A stretch of DNA of 64,000 nt from Collybia mongolica (GCA_013420905.1 JAAXNY010000006.1:4216001-4280000); one strand, 5' to 3'. Positions 33,035 through 47,390 are shown, counted from the stretch's first letter. Translations and numbers: made by a program. Notes: generated by a model not told the origin, from the letters alone.

Positions 33035-34490
33035 ATGTTTTTCCCCCGAACCACTACTCTCATTCGCCCACTTTCCAGAGTATCTCAACTTCTTCGCCAT
33101 ATACCTGCCACCTCAAGAGCCATGTCTTTACCTTCCGCAGTCGAAGCTATCACTATTGCGAAGGTGCGTTTTGGTCTGCTTGAGTTCCCACACTGTTCCT
33201 GTTCCCCCTTCATCTCAAATACTTCCAGACTGGGGGTATTGAGGTTATTGAGAAGAAGACTATGCCATTCCAGAAACCTGATCCTGGTAGCATTGTAATC
33301 AAGGTGGGCTTCTAGCATCTCTTCAGGGGTTGGAATTGATCAAAACCCGCGATAGGTTGACTATCTCGGTATCAACTTCATCGACGTGTACTATAGGTGA
33401 GAAGTCCAGAAATTTTGTATTACCCCCTACCAATAACAAATATAGGAAAGGATTTTACCCTTACAAACAACTACCGGCTGTTCTTGGAAAAGAGACGGCC
33501 GGGACAATCGTTGCTCTTCCCACTGACCCAGAGGTTCTCAACAACGAAACCTACAAGAAGAACGGGTTCAAAGTTGGTGGGAAGGTAGCAGCGGTCAGTG
33601 TTTGATTTTATTCCCCCAAACCGGATCTAGACAGTCGGCTCTCAGGACTCCCTCGGATCACACGCAACGTACATTTCCGTTCCTTGGAAAGTTGCTTATC
33701 CTGTTCCTCCCTCTGTCTCGACGCGCACCGCAGCTGCAGCACTTCTACAAAGTATCACGGCAGTCTCGTTCTTCGAGGAAGCATACCAAGTTAAGAAAGG
33801 CGACACGATTCTTGTACACACTGTCGCAGGGGGGCTGGGCCTCCTCTTTGCCCAGCTTGGAAAGTCTATAGGTGCTACCGTAATTGGCACGACTTCCACG
33901 CAAGCTAAAGCGGATTACGCCAAGGCCAACGGAGCCGACCATGTCATTCTCTATCCAGTAGAAGACACAGTGAAGCGCGTCCTAGAAATCACGAATGGGG
34001 AAGGCGTACATGCTGTATTTGATGGGGTGGGAAAAGACACGTACGTAATTCAAACATCACTTGTTTCGGAAACGCTCTCGTGTCTAAACGGGGACTTCTG
34101 GGGACGTATATAGATTTGATAATAACTTCAAGCTGATTCGGCGAAAAGGAACCATCGTGTCGGTGGGAAATGCCTCTGGGGCAGTCGAACCGTTCGCACC
34201 TTTGAGGTTGATAGAAAAGAATGTCAAGCTCCTCAGACCAACGTGAGTTTCCCATGAATATTGGACTGACATGTTCATACCCCTCATTCAGCATGTCAAA
34301 CTACGTCTTTACGGCTGAGGAAGCCCACTACTATGGATCAAAGGTGTTCAAGCTGGTCGAGGATGGAACCCTCAAGATTCATGTCTTCAAGGACTATCCC
34401 TTCACCACGGAAGGTGTGCAGCAAGCTCATAGTGACCTTGTTGAAGGGAGGACGACCGGGAAATTGTTAATCAAGGTTACTGAAGATTAA
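33035..34490 (+). CDS. Zeta-crystallin-like NADPH:quinone oxidoreductase (MDR family)
   Basis: Seven exons (33035-33163, 33229-33303, 33356-33396, 33446-33593, 33631-34040, 34114-34242, 34292-34490) give 376 residues. The order YLGINFIDVYYRKG, PAVLGKETAGTI, VHTVAGGLGLLFAQLGKSIGATVIGTTS (the dinucleotide fold AxxGGxG), GVHAVFDGVGKDTFD and TTGKLLIKV is that of quinone oxidoreductases such as yeast Zta1. The enzyme reduces quinones with NADPH and lacks the zinc ligands of true alcohol dehydrogenases. The first Met (33035) yields an Arg-rich leader without acidic residues (MFFPRTTTLIRPLSR). A second in-frame Met at 33122 begins the conserved part. Two start sites could give a mitochondrial and a cytosolic form. 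Confidence 0.88.
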
Positions 34491-35076
34491 TTTTGCAAGA
34501 TAATCCTGTCAACGTTGGGCGGAAGTCATGAATTTATTCTTGAAAGAATGATAGACCAGCAATTTGACTTGCAATACGTAAGCCATACATACGCACAGGT
34601 GACAGGGTGATGCAGATTGATTACTGCACTCCGGTAATGGAGCTCAAACTTTGTTTTATCTGGGTACGTAGCTGGATTAACTCGAAGTCGCTCCATGACT
34701 GCCATCTTTCAAACGTACCCAGTCCTTGCTTTGGTAGTTGCAAGGCAAATAATTTGTGTTATTTAAATATTGTTGGACGGTATTATTTCTCAGGTCTGGG
34801 TCAGGACACTGGATACAGACATTCTGATAATGGAATGGGGGGCCCAGGCGTTTTCCACTCGAGTACCTGCATTGGTAAGGCAATCCTTGGTTAGTCGAGG
34901 CGTGTGTTGTACTAATCACAAGGCGGTGGAACGTCCGCGTTAACGAGCGGGGGGGCAGGTCTACAACTGATGATGGTGCCGTAGTCTATGTCGTTATGAC
35001 ACTTCTGTTTTACAGCGTGTGGTCGAGGACGTGACGCGCCAACACAATATCACGTGGTCAAGGTGCATTAGATGTA
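34491..35076. other. Intergenic, no gene seen
   Basis: Only short frames with no consistent splice partners occur on either strand. It probably includes the 3' UTR of the quinone oxidoreductase gene and the old promoter of the F-box pseudogene. Confidence 0.4.
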
Positions 35077-36634
35077 ATGAGACCTTTCACCTTGTTCTCT
35101 TGTCCTCTAACATTCAACCTTTACGACTATCACATCGACACGCTGCGAACAGAGAGAAATCACACGGCCCTCATACTGAGGGTAAGCGTAGCTTCAAATA
35201 TTTCACGACCCCCTATTGATTATGAATGAATGCAGGCTTTCACTTGCCCAATAAACGAATTACCGGATGAGCTTCTTTTGCCGTATTTATGGCCTGCCTC
35301 GATGACGATGACGATTCCCCTCTTCTAAATCGTCCCCCTTGGAGTCTTGTTGGAATCTGCAGACGATGGAGGGATGTCGCCATGCAAAATTCCCTCTAAT
35401 GGTGTAGAATTCAACCTATTCATACATGAGCCAGATGAACCTCAATACACCGAGGCGGAGGACGCTTTACTCGCCGAACGTCTTCGGCATTCCGGCTCCT
35501 GCGCATTGAACATACACCTAGAGTTTGAGCAAAACTCAGAAACATTCGAAAATTTCTCGGTTGACGCCTTAATCCAGAATGCAGCGCATTGGGAAACCAT
35601 CCATTTGCAATATGTTGCTCCTCTATTCTTTGACAGACTCTCCCCGATCAAAGGGAGGATTCCGAACCTCAAAGCGATATCAATATTGCCCTTAGAGCCG
35701 GGAACCCAGTTAATCGATGTATTTTCAGATGCTCCGCAGTTGGAGTCCCTGCGTCTGAGCGCTGAAGATAGAGGCTACCTCCTAGGTTTACTACACTTGC
35801 CATGGGTGCAACTCATTCACCTTCACTTGTCGCACATGTGATTTCAGGATGCCATGGCCATCCTGCACGACACCCCGTCTGTCGTCACCTGTGAACTATC
35901 CGCGGGTTATGGGTCCGTTTGCAAAACGACCCCCCCAATACTTCTTCAACTTTTGCGATCTTTTGCCCTGACCACGGAAAGTGAAGGCAGTATAGTTTTC
36001 GACAACGAAGTTCTACGTTTCGTCATAGCCCCTGTCCTGCGTAAACTGTACCTCCATGTTCAGGGCGGCAATGGTGCCAAGTTCTGTCCGACTTTGTTGA
36101 CTTTCCGTCGAAACTCAAACTGCGCCTTGGAGCTATTGTCCATCTCATTCGCTCGCGATGGGGATACCTTTATGGTTCGCGTCTAAAATTTGCACGATGT
36201 GTTTGAAAACATCCTAAATCTAAAATATCTTGGAAATCCAATGTGCACCTGTTCTCCCGGACTGTTTACTGGAGCGTATCTTCGGGCGTGACGATATGGA
36301 CGTGCCGGAATTACAATTTCTTCAATTTGAGGGCTCCCTCCATCGAGACCACCTTCCGTATTCTGCACTACTCGACAGAAAGCATACGCCACGAAACGAG
36401 GAGCATAATAAGTTTGGACTGGAACAATATGTGGGATTACGATGGAGGCCAATGTCCCCAGCGGAAATGATGTATTCGTGCCAATTGGGCAAAGAAGACG
36501 ATATAACAAGCGGAATGCCGCCAGAAGCTATGGCTTACGTTGACCATGGTTATTTTGATTATTTTTGCTTCATCAGGCATGACTCGTACCATGTAGCACG
36601 GATTACAGTTGTCTCTCAACGGAAATGGCTGTAA
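35077..36634 (+). pseudogene. F-box-like gene, decayed
   Basis: A first exon 35077-35181 splices with GTAAGC...TGCAG into 35236, giving PINELPDELLLPYLWPAS, the first F-box helix. A one-base shift near 35300 is then needed to read PPWSLVGICRRWRDVAMQ, the second half of the F-box. Another shift leads to the long frame FIHEPDEPQYTEAEDALLAERLRHSGSC. This is interrupted by a TGA at 35839 (HLSHM-stop-FQDAM) and a TAA at 36184, and shifts again near 36290. Several independent lesions mean it is a pseudogene rather than a sequencing artefact. It belongs to the same broad F-box/LRR group as the gene at 24175 but is not a close copy. Confidence 0.7.
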
Positions 36635-36957
36635 ATATTACCTTGGACTCGTTTGGACCACAAGCGCCTACGAGATAAGGTCGTGAGCACAACGGAAGTA
36701 CCCCCATTCAAAGATTTACAAACTTTACCACCCTCTTTACCTCGTAACAGTGGACTTTTGGCACATCCTTGTCCAAAGCTCCACGGCGATCAGCTACTGT
36801 AGATAGTATTTTCCATGCTACTTATAGACAACATATAAGGAGAAACTAATAATTCTATAGGGACACCGAGGCGGGGTGCAGAGGCAGGAGAAGGAAAAAC
36901 GACAGCAGAGGTATATTATCTAGACAAGGTCCGTAAATCCACAAGTCCATTTGTTAA
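36635..36957. other. Intergenic, no gene seen
   Basis: No supported exon. It likely holds the 3' UTR of the epimerase gene that ends at 36958 on the minus strand. Confidence 0.35.
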
Positions 36958-38458
<1,501 letters not shown>

Positions 38459-38666
38459 GTTGCGCGGGTTAAAATTGTGAAGAAGGTGAAGTGAACGCTT
38501 GGCTTTTGGGAAGCTGGAGAGCTTTTTATCGGATGACAGGTAACAGAAGAGGATTTATCGGTCAAATCGTCGGGTCGATCGCCGGAACAACGCCCATGTG
38601 CAACAACGATCCGAAGAAAAAACTATCATTTGTTACGGAAAGCCCGTGGTCGTACGCATTACTACT

Positions 38667-41335
38667 TTACGAGTCCTCCATCCTCACATCCCCTTCACCG
38701 TCAGTCTTCCGTAACGGCTCAATACTCTGCACTTCCTCTGTCCCATGAGGAGGTTCTGCTACCGTACTTATAAGGGGGCTTCCCATCCCTGCCTCATCCG
38801 CCGTCCCAGCAGTACTAGCCTGTCCGGCCATCTCCTCGCTTTTTTGCATCTTTTCTTTCTCCACCTCGATCTCTTTCGCAAGAAGCTCGATATCGCCCGT
38901 TCCGATTTTTCCGAAGTGTTGCAGGTACTGATCACGGGCCGTGCGGAGTGCAAGCCAGGCCCACCGATTTTTGTTCTAAGAGGAGATACATCAGTAAGGC
39001 TATGCGTCGTTGAGGAACGTGTGACATTACTTCTTCAAACTTCAGAATTTGCTCATCTGTGGGCAGAGGTGTCGGTTCGACGGGGGCCGGTGCGGGAGCT
39101 GGGGCCGGTGTTGGTGTCGGAAGGGGAGTTGGTGGGGCAACTACAACAGCAGGTGGAAGTTGCGTTGGTGTTGGTGAGGTTACTTTGATGGAATCTTGTG
39201 ATGACGGCGGCTTGATGGGCGATGAGCCCGGTTTGGCGGGAAGTGACGGGTGAATGGGAGAAGAACCGGCTGGTGTTGCTGTTGTAGAGCGTGGAGTCTG
39301 TAATGCTGACGCGGGTGTGTCTGTTGGCGCGGGTACGGACGGTTCTGAAGGTTTGGTGGGAGGCGGAATGGTTTCTTTTTCGGGAGCGGGGGCAGGTGCA
39401 ACATTAGCCGCGGCTTTCTCCCGAGCAAGTTTTACACGTTCTGCTGCCTTTGCCAAGTTCTTTCTACGCAGTTCTATCCTTGCATCCTCTTGTCTGATCT
39501 TCTTCACAAAGTCTTTGACATCACCAGGTCTGAATATGACGTGTAAATTTAAAGAGTTGGCGAATTTTTTGAGAAATAAAGTGAGGCATATAACTCAACT
39601 GGAAAGGATTTTGGAGGTCATCTAACCCTCGACAACCCATATCCCAGATCTCCGTCAAAGGTTCCGTGCCCAATCTCCATTCCCAGTCCGCTGGGGGTTC
39701 CCTCATCCTCACCCTCACAGCTTTCGTTGCTTCAAGCAAACCAACCTTCTTCCCATCTACCTCCGTCGACCATGGTTCTTTATCGAACGGCGCACATAGT
39801 TCGTTTTTCCACTTCACCCAATTCTTCTCTCGCTCAAGAATTACATTCACTGTCTCTGCGAACGCCCTTCCATTGGGCGTTGTTTGTCGGAGTTCTTCCA
39901 TCGCCTTTGTGGCCGTGTCCTGCACCCATTGCGCCTCCTCCGTTTCGAGTAGGAAATCCATTTGGAGAGAGCGATTGCGCGCCGAGGACCAAGTTGGCTT
40001 CGCGGATTTAGTGAACATAAGGAGATGGTTGAGAAGTATTAGCAATTGAAACAGGAATTGCCTGCGGAAATGGGTGTCGGCAATCTGAGAGATGGTTAAT
40101 GTTACCCGCTGGTTATGGCGCTATTGAACTGACCTCAAGGTCGATCAAGTCGGGGCTTGTCAAGAACTTGGCGAAGAAATAGTCGTTGACATTGACTTCT
40201 TCGGATTCTGGTTCTCGTTTTCGTTTAAGCGAAGCTACGCCTGCACCCGCCCTGCTACCCATCATAGCCCGCTCTTTAGCAGTCGCTTCTTTAATCACAG
40301 GTATTATCTTATTGACTGCGTCTCTAAATTGGGGGAACGTCTCAGGCATGGCGAAAAGTGGTGGTTTGGAAAATGGTAGCTGGAGGGACCAGAATGTATT
40401 GTAGAAGTCTGGTGCCAATGAGCATTAATGATACAGTATGTGTTGGAGAGGACAAACCTTCTTTCTGTTCTGAGGTCTTGGAGTTTATCGGCACTTTCTT
40501 GACCTCTTTAGAGTCTACGTCCATTTGATTGTCCTGGTTGTCGACAGGATCCTTCACATCCTGAGTAACGTCCATAGCTTCAGCCTTTGTGCCGTCGCTC
40601 TTTTCCTCTTCTTTCTTTCGGCTTGTATCCTTTACTCCCTCCCATGTAGGACCATATTCTCCTCTCAAGTTGACGCCACTACGCTCCCCCAACGGAAACA
40701 CTCCACTTAAGAAGGTCAAAATACGTCCACAGAATATGGTTGTCGTGCCCATTTTTGAGAGGCGGCGTAGTAGGTCGTTAAGGGTACGTAGAAGGATAAG
40801 GGCTTTCCCTTTCTGAGGAACCATCCCGTCCGTGAGTCGCACCGCCCGCGCTTCTATCCAGGAAAAGACATGAGAACACGATGCTATTGTTTGAGTTTCC
40901 AAAAGGTCCTGGAGCACGATGAATGGAAACGTTTGTTCACATGCGTCTAAATACTTGTTTCATTCGTGAATTTTTGGGATATTCGAAGAAAGTTGCGCAC
41001 CGTGTTCCGTGAATGTTAGTATGAGATCCAACATGTCTTTCAGTTCATCATAATACGTTGTCTCCTCATCCTTGAGAGCTTTCCCTTCAGTTTCCTTAAC
41101 ATTCTATGAGCTGGGGACAGAACGTTGTGTGAAATGCGACACGAACTGCAAGCAAAAATATCTGATTCTTCAGGAGATACTCCCATTGGCTCTTCCTATT
41201 TTCCGGAGAGGTCTTGGCCTCGGACTGTGTTACTGTGTCCTGCACGAGTTCATTGAGTCTGTCTTGCTCGATAGGGCGTGGAGGGAGTGATTTCAGAAGT
41301 GAGGCAAGAACTGGTTGAAGAGAAACCATCGACAT
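38667..41335 (-). CDS. HPR1: THO complex subunit 1 (Hpr1/THOC1 family)
   Basis: Seven exons (41335-41147, 41103-41001, 40946-40458, 40408-40134, 40084-39600, 39529-39031, 38975-38667) give 782 residues. Family blocks include [67 protein letters not shown], and [10 protein letters not shown]. The THO complex couples transcription elongation to mRNA packaging and export and limits R-loops. A Lys/Glu-rich insert lies at about residues 190-255. Toward the C-terminus a Pro/Ala/Thr-rich linker precedes a conserved helical end ([18 protein letters not shown]) and an acidic tail. The N-terminal exon junctions are supported by phase and by the block [15 protein letters not shown]. The start is 52 nt from that of the divergent small gene at 41388. 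Confidence 0.88.
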
Positions 41336-41387
41336 GAGCGGAGCATGTAGAGTTCAGTACTTTGTCACAGCTTATTCTTGTTCCATC

Positions 41388-41738
41388 ATGTCGCCTACAA
41401 GAGTCAATGGCTCCAACCCTCCTTCTGCCTCAGAATTAGAGGACATCCCCATACCCGCTAACCTGGAGGCTGACATTACCCAATTAACTACCCTGCTCTC
41501 TCAATTTGAACCGCTCAGCATCGACGACAACATTAATGTTATCGAATTAATACGGCGTCTCGAAAGCGCAGACGGCGTGGCGCAAGGGGTGGAAAATAAG
41601 CTGGACGATATTCTTGGGAAGCTGGATAGTCTCATAAACTCGTTAGAGCCAAAGGACGATGCTGTGGATGAGCCTGTGGGGCAACCACCCGCTACGAACC
41701 AGCTAGTTGCTGAAGAAACATCTACCAATTCAGCCTGA
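41388..41738 (+). CDS. Small helical protein, unknown function
   Basis: A single exon of 116 codons from ATG 41388 to TGA. The middle (LEADITQLTTLLSQFEPLS...VIELIRRLESADGVAQGVEN) and KLDDILGKLDSLINSLE have heptad-like leucine spacing and predict helices or a coiled coil. The ends are Pro/Ser/Thr-rich and disordered. I recognise no family, though the central block looks conserved rather than random. An in-frame ATG at 41334 would add 18 residues; it overlaps the start codon of the divergent THO1 gene, so I prefer 41388. It could be a small subunit of a larger complex; that is only a guess from its composition. Confidence 0.6.
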   Translation: MSPTRVNGSNPPSASELEDIPIPANLEADITQLTTLLSQFEPLSIDDNINVIELIRRLESADGVAQGVENKLDDILGKLDSLINSLEPKDDAVDEPVGQPPATNQLVAEETSTNSA

Positions 41739-41803
41739 GGTCAGCTTCATTATTCTCAGATAACCTTGCAATCCTCAAAACAGGATTAGCCCACTAAGAC
41801 TCT

Positions 41804-42269
41804 TTATGCCTTCAATTCATACTTCATGCAACACTCCGTCCAGCATTTCATGATCCTTTCGCGTTCCGGCGACACAACCATGACATTATATGCTCTCACT
41901 CTCGACCATCGCGTCACCAATTCCATCGCCTGCGACAACCCTCTATAAAACCTCTGTAGCCCAACAGACTCGGCTTACATGGCTTGCAAGCATTATTCGG
42001 AAAATGATCTGCCCTCCATCCCCATCGAATCTCCTTCCTCTGTCCACCAAATCCAGACATACAGCTTTGGGAGCCCCACCATCTGCCTTTGAAGAGGAGT
42101 AACTTGTGCTTCAACAAAGTACCTTGGTTACTCTAAATGTATCATTAAACAAGCTAGAATGCTGAGGGGCTGTGGAGTCGCGCCAGCGCAGCCACCCTCC
42201 AACACTTTCAGGTCTATTGATAGGTCTAGGACGATTGAAGCCTCCCGATCCTTGTCCAACAGAGAACAT
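41804..42269 (-). CDS. Small spliced gene, conserved-looking protein of unknown function
   Basis: Three exons (42269-42123, 42086-41979, 41953-41804) separated by introns of 36 and 25 nt give 134 residues, all in phase with GT-AG ends. The protein starts MFSVGQGSGGFNRPRPINRP and ends with the basic, Cys-containing block RIMKCWTECCMKYELKA. A middle block reads KAVCLDLVDRGRRFDGDG. I cannot place it in a family. The 25-nt intron is very short, so the model needs transcript support. It lies between the convergent small gene at 41388 and the tandem Ubp2-like gene, whose stop codon is 118 nt upstream. Confidence 0.5.
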
Positions 42270-42386
42270 GAGTTCATGTCTATTGTGCAGAGTGTCAAAA
42301 ATCAAGGAGCTCAATAACTAGTCTGGTATGATTTCTACGAGGCGTGATAAATATGTGCAGCTATATTCCATTGGTAAAAAAAGTGG

Positions 42387-45300
42387 TCAAGGCAAATCTA
42401 GCGTTGATGGATCAAATCGCTTGACAGTGTCGACAACTTCGGCTCCCTTCCGAGCGAAAACGAGCTGAATTTGATGTTAGTATTTTGGTTCCCATGTCAT
42501 GTCAATGAGACAAACCAAGTAAGGATTGGCTGTAGACCCAGTTGTATCTGCCAAGACCTCGTCTTTTGATACAACTGTGACATCTGAATCGTTATATTTG
42601 AACCAGGAATCAGGGGAGTCTGGAAGGTGTCGGGAGTAGAAGAAGTAATGTCCCCAAGAGGGAGAAGAGCCGCGGTGAATAAAGACAGATGTAAGTTCGT
42701 AGGCGATTTCCGTGTTATCCTGCCAGATACTTTCCAATTCCTCCTTTAGGTGATCAGCGCGTGCGCGAAGTTCATCTATTTCGGCCTTGACACGATTGGA
42801 CTCATCGTTTAAATGAGAGATGAGATCTGGATCAGGCTCGACCTGACTATCGTCAATTTTGGACAAGAATTCTTTGGTATTTTCGAGTGCAGAACTGTAA
42901 GGACCATCCTGCGTTGCGATGGAAATGAGCGTCGTGAGTAACGATGTTGGCGGGGCGACAGACCTTGCCCTCCAAGAGGAGTCGAACGCGATCTCGGCAG
43001 GCGTTGAGCTCTGACTGAACGAACTTTGCATGTGTTTTCTTTTGAGGATCTGCATTTTCCATAAATCGATCCATGAAAATGGTCTCTCCGAACTTTACGT
43101 ATGCTTGCGACTTGTATGGTTGCAACGTATCGCGGTTGAACTGCACTCTCTGGATTTATGATTGAGATGGAACAATGACCCGACGAATCACCTGTAACTC
43201 ACCTGTAGTTGGATTTGCAGCAAAGGTGGGAGATCGACTAGAGATACTTCCATTCGGCGTTTCTCCCCATCGAATTCGACAACGTCGTCAAAATATCCAC
43301 TTAAACCGTCATAGATGTCCACTCCATCCTCGATTACATTCACTGGAAGGTGCGAAAACAGGTCCTCCTTCTCATGGATCGATGATCGAGTTTGCTGGTG
43401 TCCTGTCAAGCGCTGCCGAATTTTACCGTAAAACAGTCTGGTAGTATGTCAAAGACAGAAAAAAATGAATAGGTGAGAGAAAAACCTCTTGACAACGCTA
43501 GTCTTATCGGAGCCCTCGCCCTGCGATTCGTCCACACCATTGAATTTTAACAATGCAGTTTCTATTTGAAACATGCAGTTGTCCATACACTCAGCAACAT
43601 CGTGTTGCTTGCCTGAAAAGAAGTTTCGTCAGCGGGGTGGCACCGTATGTCGAGGGGAGCAAGGGCACCAAACATCATGACCGAGTCATTTGCACTCTTT
43701 CTCGGGGGGAGAGGAGGCGGCTTGCTGGGAGCTGGCTTTGGTCGCATCAGTACGTCGCCATCAATGTCCACTTGTGACATCGACGATGAAGCTTCCGGAA
43801 GCTTCGACGAACTGCCTTGGCTCATAGGCGGCGGCGAATTCGAGCCTCGTAGCGACGGGAGGGAGACGTAACCTTCACTGGGAGATTGAGGGACCGGACT
43901 GTCGAGGTCCATCACGCTCGGTTGTCGGTCGACATCTCTTGGTCTCTTGCCTAGAACAGAGTTGGGAGATCTCGTGGAAGATTGAGGAGACCTCGGTGAT
44001 GCTTCTGTCAAAGTAGGCAGTGTTGGTCCATCATCAACAAGAGTGGCATCCGTGTCGTTGGAAGAATCGGTGCCACCTTTATCAGCCTCATCCTCCTCTT
44101 CATCTCTTGAAGTGACAAGTGCAAGCTTAGCTAGCTCGATTGTAGGTGTCACTGCCGCGTTTTCCGAGTATTCCATGTTGAAGAAAAGGTCCGCGAGTTG
44201 ATTGATGACTGTGATCGTGAAATTAGTTGGAGTATGTGAAATGGAACAAGATTGTACATTTCTTCGACCGTATGATCTCCCTCCGTGTTACAAGCCGCCC
44301 TCCAACACGATGCCGTTTGAGATCATCATCGGAGACTTTCTCATCTTCCACAGACTTCAGATCCAGCTTTGACATTGGTGTAACAGCTTCTCTGAGCTCC
44401 TTAATAGTATAAAAGTACTTCATAGGACAAGTCAGAATGAGATTCCAGGATAGATAGAAAGAAAAACATACCTGTAGTAATGAATTCAAGTAACATGTAT
44501 TTCCTAGTTGGTTCAACCCACGCGGAAGATCTGGACGGGTGGGTATGGTAATTTCGCCGGCTTTGGGAGGAGTTTTAGGGGTATGGTTGACCATAAAGAA
44601 GCAGATACCTACGATCCCGCCCAGTTGTAATAAACTGGCGCAACCGCTCACTATCTCGTACTTCAGCGATTACTTGCATGGCTTCACGCATCTTCTCAAG
44701 CTGTGAAGGTGATTCTTCCATCTGTGGTAGTGTAATCAATATGTGTCGAGGCAAAACAATGCAGACAAAAACCAACCCTCATGTTATAGATCGTGATCAA
44801 CATGAATTCGTCCACATCTTTAGGCACCTCCAGTGTGTCGTAAGCCCGGTCTGGGTTCATTAATTTATCCTTTCCAGATTCCCAGATGCCCCTCAGCGCA
44901 GTACTTCCTCTAGCTTCAGCCAGGATCTTGAACGCCTGTGTCGCGTCACGAAGCTGCATCCCTCCGTTCTCCTGGTCTTTCCAAGACTTTTTCACGCACT
45001 CCCGCCATGCATTCTCGATGAAGCTTTCCGGAATGTCCGCATCATCGTATTCGACTCCTAGGGGCCCTTCAGCCCCAAACCCTAGAACACTGATGGCACT
45101 CAAGAGGTCTTCACTCGTGAATCGCTCGCGTGATCGTTCCGTGAGGAGAATTTCCTGGAGCGACGACGGGCAATTACCGAGCTCGATCATAACATTCAGG
45201 ATGTCGGAGAGATGCGAGAAATAGTTGACGGTCCCAGCAGGGTCACACCGGCATTGAGCGTAGTAACCAAAGCCAAGGAGTTCTAGAAAAAGATTAAATC

Positions 45301-47390
45301 CTAGGTCAAACTGTCTGTGCTCTCCAACCTACCAGGGGTGTAAGACATTGGCGTCAAGCCGAGATTGCACCATGCTTTCGAAAAGGGTTGTAAAGCCGTC
45401 CGCAAAGTATCGGATAATTCGCCGCGAGGAACTTCAATTGGAGGTCGTAAACAACCTGAACCAGTTAGAGTACGAAAGTGCCTACTCTGATCAGGATGAG
45501 CGCCAATGGCTGCCTGATACATTTCTCGTGCGCTCGCTAATTGAACGTGAAGCGGAAGTGATTTTTGCCCCGGATGCTTGAAATGTGACACTGTTGGATC
45601 GAACTTGTTAGGCCAGCTATGGGGAGGCATGGATGCTATAGTACCAAAAATACGCCGAAAGTCAACAACCCAGGCGCTAATTTCTACCCAAACCCGAAGT
45701 AACTTTCGGCGATTCATTCGGCCTTCTGGGGTACTGACGTCTGTCAAAGGGGGTCGTAAAGCGAACTCATCGTCGTATACTTCTTCCACAAAGCCCAGCG
45801 TGTCGAAGATGCGCTTGCTAGTTAAACTGTCAGAAGGGCTTACAAGAGGGAAAAGCGCCTCACACGTTTGCATTCCACCCCATCTTCGACTGAAAACTTG
45901 TACGGGTCGCACGCAACAGGCGGCCTTCTCCTTTCCAAAGTTTATTCTCGATGATCCTACAATCGTTATAATCGATAGTTGGTGTGAGAAAATCCTATCT
46001 TCACATACATGATCAATGTCTCAAACGCAATGACTATGGCCTGCTCTCCCGTTTTTCCAGGCTGAGGGTTGTTCCGTTTGTCACGAATGAACTCGTCGAA
46101 GGACTTTCGTGGGATGACGCCTGGGATGACACCCGAAGCTACGCAGTAGAAAGAGCACTGACAACACATATATAGGTCAAGAAGTTTTCCTTCCTCTTCT
46201 AAGTCTTCCTGATCCGCCATATCCAAAACCTCGGGAGAAAGGTTTTCTACGTCTATGTCGTCCATGACTATGGTCTGACCACGTCTCCTCTGTTTCACAT
46301 TTTCCATGGCTTCCCACTCCTCTCGGCGGAAAGGAGGTGTAAGTTTATGCGAATCTATTGCCTTCTCATACTTGTGAAAATGATGTGTCTTATTGGTTTG
46401 TCCAAATGGCTGCTGCTCATCCCCAATGCATGAATCTACCCTCTTTCTACGATCTTGGTCTGGCAGAGGGTGATGGTGCGACTTTTTGAATGATTCTGCA
46501 AGTGGGGGAGCTACAGAGGAGGACTTCCAACTGAGGATGACCCAGCCGTTCTCTTTTGGACAATAATATGCGTTGGGGTGAGGAATGGCTGTGCGCACGT
46601 CTTCCTCTGTAGGTGGCACCGACGATGTGTCATGAGGATACGATGTTTCAGCAGCTGGTGGAGAAGATGGTGCGGCTGTCCACGCGGCTCGAGCAGGAGA
46701 TGAACTTGAAGTGGAAGTCTGATCTGTTCGAGGTATATTGGTTGCGGGAGTGGGAGTAGATGGAGGGGCAGTATGGTGAGCTTTGAGATCTGGGACGGTG
46801 GCGCTCACAGAGAACAAGGAGTGCTCTGTGTCATGCAATTCGTCCGCGAGAACGGTGGGTAGCATACCAAGCCCAGGGCGCTGGTAAATACCTCTGACAG
46901 ATGCGTTCCACCAATTTTTCTCCTCGTAGTCGTCCCTGGCATCAATCAGCACATCGCCTGCTGCCTTCGCAGCTACGGTACTGTAGCTTTTACGGTCGCC
47001 ACCCCCTTGAGTCCAGGATGACCCTGCGTTGTAATCCCACTGACTCGCAGAATCCCAGCCGCCATAATTATTACCGTTTTTATCATCCCAATTATCATTT
47101 GGTATCAATTCTGGCATCGGGTCTTCAAACATGGATTCCTCAGTGATCAGTTCTGGTTCTCGGTACGAAGGGTCGTAAGATGGGGGTTCTTCGGGGGCTA
47201 AATACGCAGTGTGACTGGATCCTAGGACGTTTGGACGCGTCGGAAGTGGTGGTGCCTTGTTCATTCCATAAAAGTTGGCCGGAGCCACAGTGGCAAAGGC
47301 TCCTGGGGTGGGAGTGTTTGGCCTTTGTGCTGGAACGGCTCCTGGTGTCGGTAGAGGCCGACGCGGCTTAGGAGAATCTTTGTTGTCCAT
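42387..47390 (-). CDS. UBP2: Ubiquitin-specific protease, Ubp2/USP25-28-like
   Basis: A long multi-exon gene starting [17 protein letters not shown]. The first 460 residues (exon 47390-46009) are mostly disordered and Pro/Ser-rich. They end in a conserved segment with LYMCCQCSFYCVASGVIPG. Exons 45956-45864 and from 45817 continue with WKGEGRLLRAT and KRIFDTLGF. The catalytic Cys box is GLNQLGNTCYLNSLLQ at about 44530-44480. GKQHDVAECMDNCMFQIE follows at about 43610-43560. The His box is SWGHYFFYSRH at about 42660-42630. The final exon ends FDPSTLDLP at 42387. The long N-terminus and split catalytic core match Ubp2, which removes K63-linked ubiquitin with Rsp5 in yeast. About 250 Ser/Pro-rich residues are inserted between the Cys and His boxes. 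Not every internal junction was resolved. Confidence 0.85.

Noticed and set aside
38932..39625. Plus-strand Gly/Val-rich frames
   Set aside because: Mirror image of the Pro/Ala-rich linker of THO1 on the minus strand.
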